From an uncultured Alistipes sp. (GTDB lineage Bacteria; Bacteroidota; Bacteroidia; Bacteroidales; Rikenellaceae), in the NCBI RefSeq assembly GCF_910580175.1, contig NZ_CAJTXD010000001.1:485686-549685 (forward strand): 64,000 nucleotides of DNA, read 5' to 3'. The notes under the pieces were generated by a model. That model made no database searches, was not told the DNA's origin, and saw only the letters and a list, made by a program, of their open reading frames with translations. Of this stretch, positions 57,171 through 64,000 are shown piece by piece. The position numbers and the translations under genes are program-made. Position 1 is the first letter of the stretch. Every line of letters starts with the position of its first letter.

Positions 57171-58418
57171 TCAGAACTTACGGAAGATAACCGTAGCGTT
57201 GTGCCCGCCGAAGCCGAACGTATTGCTCAAAGCGCACTTCACTTCGCGGTGCTGCGGCTTGTCGAGCGTGAGGTTCAGTTTCGGATCGATCTCGGGATCG
57301 AGTTCGGCGCAGTTGATCGTCGGGGGCACGATCCCCTTGGTAATGGCCATGATGCAGGCCAGCGCCTCGACGGCACCGGTAGCGCCCAGCAAGTGGCCGG
57401 TCATGGACTTGGTGGACGAAATGTTGGCCTCATAGACATGATCGCCCAACACACCCTTGACGGCTTTCAGCTCGGCGATGTCGCCCAGGGGCGTCGAAGT
57501 GCCGTGCACGTTGACATAATCGATGTCCTGCGGCTGGATGCCGGCGTCCTTGATGGCGTCGCGCATGGCTTTCATGGCACCCACGCCCTCGGGATGGGGC
57601 GCCGTGAAGTGGTGGGCGTCGGCCGACTCGCCGCCGCCGACGAACTCGCAGTAGATCTTGGCACCGCGGGCCTTGGCATGCTCCAACTCTTCGAGCACCA
57701 GCGCACCCGCACCCTCGCCGACGACGAAACCGTCACGATCCTTGTCGAAAGGCCGCGAAGCATGTTCGGGATCGTCGTTGCGCGTGGAGAGCGCCTGCAT
57801 GGAGTTGAAACCGCCGACCGACGGCTCGTTGACCGCAGCCTCGGAACCGCCCGTGACCATCACGTCGGCCTTGCCGTAGCGGATGGCGTCGAAAGCGGCG
57901 ATCAATCCGTGGTTGGAAGAAGCGCAGGCGGAAACCGTACAATAGTTCGGCCCCATGAACCCGTATTTCATCGAGATGAATCCGGCAGCGATGTCGGAGA
58001 TCATGCGGGGAATGAAGAACGGGCTGAAACGCGGCGTCATGCCGCCCTCGGCGTAACCGATGCACTCGTCGAAAAACGACTTCAGACCGCCGATACCCGA
58101 AGCCCAGATGACGCCGACCTGCTCCTTGTCGAGCTTCTCGAAATCGAACGCAGCGTCCTCGACAGCCTGCGTGGCGGCGATCAGCGCATATTGCGTGAAG
58201 AGGTCGTACTTGCGCACCTCCTTGCGGTCGAAATACTGCGCCGGATCGTAATTCTTCACTTCGCAAGCGAACCGGGTCTTAAATTTTTCGGCATCGAAAT
58301 GAGTAATGGGCGCGGCACCGCTGACACCTTTCTCCAGATTCGAAAAATACTCCTCTATGTTATTGCCGAGCGGGTTGATCGTACCGATACCCGTAACGAC
58401 TACTCTTCTTTCAGCCAT
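57171..58418 (-). CDS. fabF: Beta-ketoacyl-ACP synthase II
   Basis: Elongation condensing enzyme of fatty acid synthesis. The 415-residue product has the active Cys in VSACASSNHG, the His pair in NVHGTSTPLGD and KSMTGHLLGATGAVE, and the start RRVVVTGIGTINPLG. It lies 144 nt after acpP with a terminator-like hairpin between, and 20 nt before rnc. Confidence 0.97.
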   Translation of the reverse strand: MAERRVVVTGIGTINPLGNNIEEYFSNLEKGVSGAAPITHFDAEKFKTRFACEVKNYDPAQYFDRKEVRKYDLFTQYALIAATQAVEDAAFDFEKLDKEQVGVIWASGIGGLKSFFDECIGYAEGGMTPRFSPFFIPRMISDIAAGFISMKYGFMGPNYCTVSACASSNHGLIAAFDAIRYGKADVMVTGGSEAAVNEPSVGGFNSMQALSTRNDDPEHASRPFDKDRDGFVVGEGAGALVLEELEHAKARGAKIYCEFVGGGESADAHHFTAPHPEGVGAMKAMRDAIKDAGIQPQDIDYVNVHGTSTPLGDIAELKAVKGVLGDHVYEANISSTKSMTGHLLGATGAVEALACIMAITKGIVPPTINCAELDPEIDPKLNLTLDKPQHREVKCALSNTFGFGGHNATVIFRKF

Positions 58419-58445
58419 GAATTCAAAGCCTTTGTGTGTAATGAA

Positions 58446-58505
58446 TAAAAAAACGCTCTACCCTGGAATCCCCTCGCAAAGGAGGGGATTCGGGGCCGCC
58501 GAGCG
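58446..58505 (-). terminator. Hairpin with T run between acpP and fabF
   Basis: On the minus strand an inner stem GAATCCCCTC/GAGGGGATTC (six-base loop) is enclosed by ACGCTC/GAGCGT, followed by seven Ts. It would stop part of the acpP transcript, giving more acpP than fabF message, as is common for ACP. Confidence 0.75.
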
Positions 58506-58562
58506 TCGAAATCGCCGGAACAGGCCGGCGAATCGATGAATCTGCGGAAAAAAACGGTAAAA

Positions 58563-58799
58563 CTATTTTTTGTGCTCTTCGATGTACGAAATCGCATCGC
58601 CGACAGTAGCGATCTTCTCGGCGTCCTCGTCGGGGATCTGGATATCGAAAGCCTTCTCGAACTCCATGATCAACTCTACGGTGTCGAGCGAATCGGCGCC
58701 CAGGTGGTTGGTAAAGCTGGCCGTAGGAACTACTTCCGACTCCTTGACACCGAGTTTGTCTACGATGATCTCGACAACTTTAGCTTGAACTTCAGACAT
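58563..58799 (-). CDS. acpP: Acyl carrier protein
   Basis: A 78-residue acidic four-helix protein that carries acyl chains on a phosphopantetheine bound to the Ser of GADSLDTVEL (S near residue 39). The surrounding FTNHLGADSLDTVELIMEFE is typical. It has its own promoter, and fabF follows. Confidence 0.98.
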   Translation of the reverse strand: MSEVQAKVVEIIVDKLGVKESEVVPTASFTNHLGADSLDTVELIMEFEKAFDIQIPDEDAEKIATVGDAISYIEEHKK

Positions 58800-58866
58800 G
58801 ATTTTAAAATTTTAGTTAAACAATTATTGAAAAAAGTTCTCTATTGATTTCCGGCATTATTTTGCG

Positions 58867-58895
58867 CAAAAGTAACACTTTTTTTATTACTTTTG
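58867..58895. promoter_or_regulatory. Divergent -7 boxes of acpP and pepE
   Basis: TACTTTTG occurs on both strands: 58874-58867 on minus (for acpP) and 58888-58895 on plus (for pepE). TTTG elements on each side lie 22-23 nt away, slightly more than usual. Confidence 0.55.
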
Positions 58896-58977
58896 ACAAA
58901 ACGCCACTTTTTTTTATTCACAAAATATTCGACATTCAGAACATTTTAGACAATAAGAAATTAAAAACCATAGACTT

Positions 58978-59679
58978 ATGAAACTTCTGCTGATCTCCAA
59001 TTCGACCAACACCGGGGAAGAGTACCTGCGCTACCCGCTCCAGGAAATCGCCCGCACGCTGGCAGGCGTGCGCGAAGTGGCTTTCGTGCCCTACGCCGCA
59101 GTGACCTTCTCCTACGCCGAGTACGAACGCCGCGTGCAGACGCGTCTGGCCGAAATCGGCATCCGGGTGCGCTCGGTGCATCGCGCTTCGAACCCGGCCC
59201 GCATGATCCGCGAGGCCGAGGCGATCTGCGTGGGCGGCGGCAACACATTCGCCCTGGCGAAGAAGATGCAGGAGCAGGGTCTCATGCAGGCGATCCGCAG
59301 CCGCATACGGGCCGGCGTGCCCTACGTGGGCTGGTCGGCCGGCAGCAACGTCTGCTGCCCGACGATCTCGACGACCAACGACATGCCGATCGTCGAGCCG
59401 GCGTCGTTCCGGGCGATCGGGGCCGTGAAGTTCCAGATCAACCCCCACTATCTGGATGCCAACCCCGCAGGCCATGCGGGCGAAACGCGCGAGCAGCGCA
59501 TCCTGGAGTTCATCGAGGCCAATCCGCGCCGCTGGGTCGCGGGGCTGCGCGAGGGCTGCATGCTGCGCTACGAAAACGACCGGCTGGAACTCATCGGCAG
59601 CCGTCCGATGCGCATCTTCAAGAAAGGACAGGCTCCCTTCGAAACGAATCCGGGCGACGACCTGTCGTTCTTATTATAA
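58978..59679 (+). CDS. pepE: Dipeptidase E
   Basis: Serine peptidase (S51) that cuts Asp-X dipeptides. The 233-residue product has the nucleophile motif GWSAGSNVCCPT with the Ser near residue 120, VGGGNTFAL before it, and FQINPHYLDANP with a His of the active site. Normal length; cytosolic. yraN starts 6 nt after its stop. Confidence 0.93.
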   Translation: MKLLLISNSTNTGEEYLRYPLQEIARTLAGVREVAFVPYAAVTFSYAEYERRVQTRLAEIGIRVRSVHRASNPARMIREAEAICVGGGNTFALAKKMQEQGLMQAIRSRIRAGVPYVGWSAGSNVCCPTISTTNDMPIVEPASFRAIGAVKFQINPHYLDANPAGHAGETREQRILEFIEANPRRWVAGLREGCMLRYENDRLELIGSRPMRIFKKGQAPFETNPGDDLSFLL

Positions 59680-59685
59680 ATAGGT

Positions 59686-60093
59686 ATGGCTCCATCGGAT
59701 GCCAATCGCCGCGGCCCGGCCCGCCCCTGGCCCCCGACTTGCGAAACGGGCGCCCGCGGCGAACGGGCCGCGGCGGAATACCTACGGGCGGCAGGCTACG
59801 AAATCTGCGCCATGAACTGGCGGCAAGGACGTTACGAGCTGGACATCGTGGCCCGCAAGGCAGGCTTGCTCCACGTAGTGGAAGTGAAAACGCGCCGCCG
59901 CGGCTCGCTGACACCTCCCGAAGCGGCGATCACGTCCCGAAAGTTCCGCGCCCTGCATCGGGCGACGAGCTGCTACCTGCAAACCACGGGCGAAGAAGCC
60001 GAGGTGCAGTTCGACCTGGCAGCTGTGGAGATGGCGCCCGACGGCACGACGGAGGTGCGGCTGATCGAACATGCCATGGAATACAACTGGTAG
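59686..60093 (+). CDS. yraN: YraN-family (UPF0102) nuclease-like protein
   Basis: A 135-residue member of UPF0102 with a restriction-endonuclease-like core: GERAAAEYLRAAGYEICAMNWR, then ELDIVARK and VVEVKTRR (D-ExK motif). The role is unknown; it often lies near rnhB, topA or rRNA-processing genes. It follows pepE by 6 nt. Confidence 0.9.
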   Translation: MAPSDANRRGPARPWPPTCETGARGERAAAEYLRAAGYEICAMNWRQGRYELDIVARKAGLLHVVEVKTRRRGSLTPPEAAITSRKFRALHRATSCYLQTTGEEAEVQFDLAAVEMAPDGTTEVRLIEHAMEYNW

Positions 60094-60135
60094 ACAGCAC
60101 CCGACAGGCCGGCAGGCGACATGCCCGACCAGAAT

Positions 60136-60166
60136 TTTGCATTTCAGACAAAAAATGTTATCTTTG
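60136..60166 (+). promoter_or_regulatory. Promoter of waaA
   Basis: TTTG at 60136-60139, a 19-nt spacer and TATCTTTG at 60159-60166. The predicted leader before the waaA ATG is about 170 nt and contains no other gene. Confidence 0.7.
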
Positions 60167-60345
60167 TGGTGCTTGAGCCGCATTTCCGGACACAGCAGAC
60201 GCAACGAAGCGTCTTCGGCTGCCCCGGAAAGCGGAAAACGCGATCGCAGACCCGGCTCGGAGAAGGGACGCACACCCCGCAAACAAGCCCGCGAAGCGTA
60301 TGCGACCGCCTTGTTTTAACCCAATATCCAAACGGCATAACGTTC

Positions 60346-61575
60346 ATGTGGATCTATAATTTCGGGCTGACGCTCTACGTCTGGCTGATCCGGCTGGCAG
60401 CCCCGAAACACCCCAAGGCCCGGCTCTGGGTGGAAGGCCGCCGGGAACTCTTCAAACGCATGGCCCAACAGATCGATCCGTCCGCACGCATCGTGTGGGT
60501 GCATGCCGCGTCGCTGGGCGAATTCGAGCAAGGCCGTCCGATCATCGAAAAACTGCGGGCCGAACACCCCGAGTACAAGATTCTGCTTACCTTCTTCTCG
60601 CCCTCGGGCTACGAAATCCGCAAAAACTACGAGGGCGCCGACTACATCTTCTACCTGCCCATCGACACGCCGCACAACGCCCGCCGCTTCCTGGCGATAG
60701 CCCATCCGGAGATCGCCATCTTCGTAAAATACGAGTTCTGGCTCAATCTGTTGGGCGAGTTGCGCCGCCGCAAAATCCGCACCTATGTCGTCTCGGCGAT
60801 CTTCCGTCGCAATTCGATCTTCTTCAAGCCCTACGGGGGCATGTGGCGTCAGGCGCTCGAAGCGTTCGACGCGATGTTCGTGCAGAACGAGGAGTCGAAA
60901 CGACTGCTCGCCGAACTGGGATTCGACAACGTGGTGGCAGCCGGCGACACGCGTTTCGACCGGGTGGCGGAAATCGCCCGCGCAGCCCGTAAGGTAGAGA
61001 TCATCGAGCGGTTCAAAGGGTCGGAACGTCTCTTCGTAGCCGGTTCGACATGGGGGCCGGATGAAGAACTGCTGATCCGGCTGCTGGCCGACAATCCGAC
61101 CGTGAAGTTCGTGGTTGCGCCCCACGAGATGGACGAAACCCGCATCGCACGCTTGCTGGCGGCCGCCCCCGGAGCTTCGATCCGCTACACGCAGTGCATC
61201 CCGGAGACGGAATACGCTTCGAAACGGCTGCTGGTGCTCGACACCGTAGGACTCCTTTCGTCAGTCTACGGCTACGCGACCTGGAGCTACATCGGCGGCG
61301 GATTCGGCGTCGGCATCCACAACACGCTGGAAGCCGCGACGTTCGGACTGCCGATCGCTTTCGGGCCGAACTACGCGAAATTCAAGGAAGCGCGCGACCT
61401 GGCAACGCTGGGCGCGGCGCAGCCGGTAGCGAACTACGAGCAGTTGCAGGCCTGGTTCGCGCCCCTGCGCGACGATGCGGCATGTCTCGAAAAAGCGAGC
61501 CGCACAGCGAAAGATTACACGCTCAGACACCAAGGCGCTACGGACATGATCGTCCGGACGATCTTCCATCAATAA
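60346..61575 (+). CDS. waaA: 3-deoxy-D-manno-octulosonic acid (Kdo) transferase
   Basis: Adds Kdo to lipid A precursors at the inner membrane. The 409-residue GT-B enzyme has an N-terminal anchor (MWIYNFGLTLYVWLIRLAAP), WVHAASLGEFEQGRPII with the catalytic Glu, FVKYEFWLNLL and GGFGVGIHNTLEAATFGLP in the donor-binding half. ATG at 60346 is chosen, since the start at 60121 lies upstream of the promoter. Supports a Gram-negative envelope, together with lptB. Confidence 0.95.
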   Translation: MWIYNFGLTLYVWLIRLAAPKHPKARLWVEGRRELFKRMAQQIDPSARIVWVHAASLGEFEQGRPIIEKLRAEHPEYKILLTFFSPSGYEIRKNYEGADYIFYLPIDTPHNARRFLAIAHPEIAIFVKYEFWLNLLGELRRRKIRTYVVSAIFRRNSIFFKPYGGMWRQALEAFDAMFVQNEESKRLLAELGFDNVVAAGDTRFDRVAEIARAARKVEIIERFKGSERLFVAGSTWGPDEELLIRLLADNPTVKFVVAPHEMDETRIARLLAAAPGASIRYTQCIPETEYASKRLLVLDTVGLLSSVYGYATWSYIGGGFGVGIHNTLEAATFGLPIAFGPNYAKFKEARDLATLGAAQPVANYEQLQAWFAPLRDDAACLEKASRTAKDYTLRHQGATDMIVRTIFHQ

Positions 61576-61722
61576 AATCCAAGCAAAGAAACCGGGGTTC
61601 AGCCTGCTGTCGGCGTTCGACAGAGCGCCGGAGTTCTTGTTTTGCGAGCACCTATCCACCCCCTGCTCCCGAAAGACAGCGCCCGCGCTGCGCTCCGGCA
61701 GTGAGCGGGATAAAGCATTCGT

Positions 61723-63009
61723 CTACGATTTGCCGGTCATGATGCCCAGCACGAGCCGGTCGGTTTCGCACATCCCGTCGCGCCCGATGTCGGTCAGGTT
61801 GCGGATACATTTGTCGACATCCTCGTCGATGATCCCCTCGACAGGCGAAACGCAATGCCCGTCCATGGCCATCAGGGCAGAGAGCACGGCCGTGGAAACG
61901 CCGCTGGCCAGCTTCATGGCACAACTGGGCTTAGCGCCGTCGCAGATCATGCCCGTGAGATTGGCGATCATGTTCTTGACCGCAGCCGTTACCTGGGCGA
62001 AACCGCCGCCCATCAGATAGACGATGCCGCAACTCGACCCTGTGGCGGCCACCACGCATCCGCACAAGGCGGAGAGACGGCCCAGACTCTGCTTGATATA
62101 GATGACGGTAAGGTGGCTCAACGTCAAGGCTCGGACAAGCCGCTCTTCGTCGGCGCCCGTCTCCTCAGCATAGACCACGACCGGCAAAGTAGCGGCAATG
62201 CCCTGGTTGCCGCTGCCGGAATTGCTCATCACGGGGATCATCGCCCCGGCCATCCGGGCATCGCAGGCCGCCGACGTGGCGGCAAGAATCCGAGAAAAGA
62301 TGGAATCGCCGATGACTTTCAATTCGCGCTCGCGCCGCAGCGTGCGCCCGACGCAATGGCCGAACTCACCGCCGAACGACTCCTCGGCTGCCGCCTTGTT
62401 CAGCCGGCGGGCTTCGAGGATGAAACGCAGCTCCTCGACGGGAGCCGAGACGGCGAAATCCCAAACCCGCTCCAACGAAAGGGGCACCTTGTCATCTGAC
62501 ACCTCGGCTGCGCCGGGCGTCCGCAAATCCAGCAGCACGTCGTCGTCGACCCGCAGGAAGACGAAATCGGTATGTCCTCCCGCGATGACGGCCACGGCAC
62601 GATGTCCGGCCGCAAAAGTCTCGACCTCGATATATAGTTTTTCAGCGATCGCCTCCTTGAGAGCGATGCCGATGCGTTTTTCGTCGATATACGCCCGGCC
62701 GCGCTCCACGGCTTCGGGCGTAACGTCGCACAACACTTCCAGCCCGCGTTCGCAGCGGCCGATCAAAGCCCCCAGCGCAATGGCTATCGGCAAGCCGATC
62801 ATTCCTGTGCCGGGGATGCCGACCCCCATGGCATTCTTGAGGATGTTGGCGCTCAGCCGCACGTCGATCCGTTCAGGCAATCCCCCGAGCAATTCGGCCG
62901 AACGCGCCGCGCACAAAGCGACGGCGACCGGCTCGGTGCATCCGATGGCCGGCACGACTTCGCGCCGGATAAGATCAATGATACGTTGACGTTCGGGCTG
63001 GGGAATCAT
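61723..63009 (-). CDS. CyuA/YhaM-like L-cysteine desulfidase or serine dehydratase alpha-family protein
   Basis: A 428-residue protein of the UPF0597 family, related to iron-sulfur L-serine dehydratases; E. coli CyuA is a cysteine desulfidase. Cys that may bind a [4Fe-4S] cluster are seen in AIGCTEPVA (residue 24), SSCGIVYLMGGG and ICDGAKPSCAMKL. Segments SNSGSGNQGIAATLPVVVYA and ANILKNAMGVGIPGT are typical. ATG at 63009 (MIPQPERQ) is chosen; the extension to 63195 is repeat-derived. Cysteine or serine as substrate cannot be decided from sequence. Confidence 0.9.
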   Translation of the reverse strand: MIPQPERQRIIDLIRREVVPAIGCTEPVAVALCAARSAELLGGLPERIDVRLSANILKNAMGVGIPGTGMIGLPIAIALGALIGRCERGLEVLCDVTPEAVERGRAYIDEKRIGIALKEAIAEKLYIEVETFAAGHRAVAVIAGGHTDFVFLRVDDDVLLDLRTPGAAEVSDDKVPLSLERVWDFAVSAPVEELRFILEARRLNKAAAEESFGGEFGHCVGRTLRRERELKVIGDSIFSRILAATSAACDARMAGAMIPVMSNSGSGNQGIAATLPVVVYAEETGADEERLVRALTLSHLTVIYIKQSLGRLSALCGCVVAATGSSCGIVYLMGGGFAQVTAAVKNMIANLTGMICDGAKPSCAMKLASGVSTAVLSALMAMDGHCVSPVEGIIDEDVDKCIRNLTDIGRDGMCETDRLVLGIMTGKS

Positions 63010-63088
63010 GGGAGCGCAAATTAAATCCAAACCAAAAACAGCAAGGCCGAAATCAGCGCTTCGACCCGCCGGAGCGAATATCTTTTTA

Positions 63089-63170
63089 CAAAGATACGAA
63101 TAAGTTGAGTGCAATGCCAAATTTATTTGAGCATTGCCGAAACGAAGTATCTTGGGCGAAGCCAAAGATA
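63089..63170 (-). repeat. Dispersed promoter-hairpin repeat, copy e (two units)
   Basis: -7 boxes TATCTTTG at 63096-63089 and 63170-63163, 74 bp apart, in minus orientation toward the CyuA-like gene. The unit between them is nearly the same as b2-b3 at 24.8 kb. Its stem pairs GCAATGC with GCATTGC, a different sequence from copy a but the same shape. Confidence 0.85.
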
Positions 63171-63546
63171 CGAAGAAAATCCGAGAGCAGCGCAATGGTA
63201 AGTCAAATAATGTTAATGTGTTGTAAGTCAGAATTTGGCAGCTTCATTTGGCTATAGGCTTCGCAGACGGGTTAACACCGAAAAAGAGTCCGGAATCCGA
63301 ACATGGAAAGCCTTTCGGCTACTTATCCGCTGCCCTTTTCAAGGGGCGGATAACGCCCGTTTCGCCTACCGTCGGCCGCCCGATTCGATCGCAGGTTCGC
63401 TGCGCCGTCGATTCCCCTCGCATCCCGATTACAAAAGTAGCTTTTTTTCGGTTCGGGAGTAAAAAGACGGGGTCGAAGCGCCGAATGAGGGTTTTGTTTC
63501 TATATTCAGCTGTATTTTTCATGGTTTCAAATAGCTCTATATCAGT
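63171..63546. other. Intergenic stretch before the integrase
   Basis: No gene is supported. A hairpin TTATCCGC/GCGGATAA with inner CCCTT/AAGGG lies at 63323-63353. The G+C content and lack of known features suggest a junction between core and mobile DNA. Confidence 0.45.
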
Positions 63547-63554
63547 TAATTTTG
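63547..63554 (+). promoter_or_regulatory. -7 box of the integrase gene
   Basis: TAATTTTG fits TAnnTTTG, 19 nt before the integrase ATG. Confidence 0.55.
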
Positions 63555-63572
63555 CAAACAGGTATCAGGGTT

Positions 63573-63986
63573 ATGAAACAGGAGGAAGTAAAGGTCTCGT
63601 TCTACCTTAAAAAGAACGTTTTCGGTAAGCCGAGGGCAGAGGCGAACTCGTTCGCACTTTGCCGAGGCGAGAAAAGGTGCACGAAAGAGAACGAACCGGA
63701 CGCCGCGGGTCGTTGTCCCGTAATGGCTCGACTCGCCGTCGGAAGCTCGACGTGCGTCTTCGGCACGAAGCTCACTGCCCCGTGGTCGTTGTGGACGTCG
63801 GGACGAATGAAGGGGAAAAGCGCCGCGGCGGTCGAAATCAACCGACGGCTGGATGAAATGCGGGCTTCGGCTATCGCCATTTGCCGCGAGCTGTCGGCCG
63901 TTCACGCGCGGGTAACGGCCGAGGAGATCAAATGCCGGCTGCAGGTGGAAAACCCAGGCGCGGATGACCCCTGCGGCCAAGGTTGA
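63573..63986 (+). CDS. Tyrosine integrase, N-terminal part, cut short, with an in-frame repeat insert
   Basis: A 137-residue product with the arm-binding and start of the SAM-like domain of Bacteroidetes tyrosine integrases: MKQEEVKVSFYLKKN, then CPVMARLAVGSS, CVFGTKLTAPWSLWTSGR, GKSAAAVEINRRLDEMRAS and TAEEIKCRLQ. Between KKN and DAAGRCP are about 27 extra residues, encoded in part by the palindromic repeat at 63628-63672. A stop follows soon after CRLQ, so the core-binding and catalytic domains are missing from this frame; the gene is probably truncated or interrupted by another element at about 63950. Confidence 0.8.
   Translation: MKQEEVKVSFYLKKNVFGKPRAEANSFALCRGEKRCTKENEPDAAGRCPVMARLAVGSSTCVFGTKLTAPWSLWTSGRMKGKSAAAVEINRRLDEMRASAIAICRELSAVHARVTAEEIKCRLQVENPGADDPCGQG
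63628..63672. repeat. GC-rich copy f of the palindromic repeat, in frame inside the integrase
   Basis: The stem GGCAGAGGCGAAC/GTTCGCACTTTGCC has the same two-base loop, the same bulge position and the same flanks (CGAG) as copy a at 4.98 kb. Three base pairs differ by compensatory changes. It lacks the promoter half. Encodes residues about 19-33 of the integrase. Confidence 0.75.
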
Positions 63987-64000
63987 TTTGACCCCTGAAA

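Overview
The window looks like chromosome of a GC-rich gut Bacteroidales bacterium, most likely Alistipes or a close Rikenellaceae relative. The signs are promoters of the Bacteroidetes type (a -7 box TAnnTTTG with TTTG or TTG about 20 nt upstream), little use of Shine-Dalgarno sequences, an S16 protein with a long Ala/Glu-rich tail, the gene order rseC-rnfBCDGEA, one giant pyruvate:ferredoxin oxidoreductase gene, pyruvate phosphate dikinase, and paired M16 peptidases. The genus is inferred from style, not from a search. No rRNA, CRISPR array or complete prophage is visible.

Layout. 1-4.9 kb: start of a polysaccharide flippase, pyk and aroQ on the minus strand; hpt, queE and a DivIC-like gene on plus; thiL on minus. 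5.2-12.4 kb: a minus-strand operon nadE-rseC-rnfBCDGEA (ion-pumping ferredoxin:NAD+ oxidoreductase). 12.7-19.9 kb: housekeeping genes on minus (zinc-ribbon protein, Nif3-like, MerR-like, RsmF-like, deoxynucleoside kinase, GH3-like, trkA). 20-23.7 kb: a Cys-rich membrane protein, cysQ-like, and three overlapping genes encoding a degenerate GT2, a HEAT-like protein and a receiver lacking key residues. 23.9-27.8 kb: rplU-rpmA, mnmA with a repeat-expanded insert, rimM-rpsP and tRNA-Arg(UCU). 28-34 kb: six overlapping genes lptB-aroA-aroC-prmC-recX-M23 peptidase. 34.3-38.3 kb: recQ, three small membrane proteins, rsmA. 38.5-44.7 kb: two M16 peptidases facing nifJ. 44.9-47.9 kb: a META-domain lipoprotein, a pyrimidine-rich repeat region, three tandem small HTH genes and a secreted protein related to EEP nucleases that lacks catalytic residues. 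48-54.6 kb: ppdK, a small outer-membrane barrel protein, and glyQS-ruvX-def. 55-63 kb: a remnant of a surface protein, acpP-fabF-rnc-radC, pepE-yraN-waaA, and a CyuA-like gene. 63.5-64 kb: the 5' end of a tyrosine integrase gene.

The metabolic genes fit an anaerobic fermenter. NifJ makes reduced ferredoxin from pyruvate, Rnf oxidises it with NAD+ to build an ion gradient, nadE supplies NAD+ from the head of the rnf operon, and Pyk and PpdK link phosphoenolpyruvate and pyruvate.

The most unusual feature is a dispersed palindromic element of about 74 bp, present singly or as tandem units at about 4.97, 24.7, 27.65, 54.64 and 63.09 kb. Each unit carries a bulged hairpin and a complete promoter whose -7 box is itself one arm of a second hairpin. 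A GC-richer copy of the first hairpin lies in frame inside the integrase coding sequence, with compensatory changes that keep the stem. Other notable points are a NadE whose amidase domain lacks its nucleophilic Cys, an 18-bp palindrome formed by two back-to-back -7 boxes, and several apparent pseudoenzymes.
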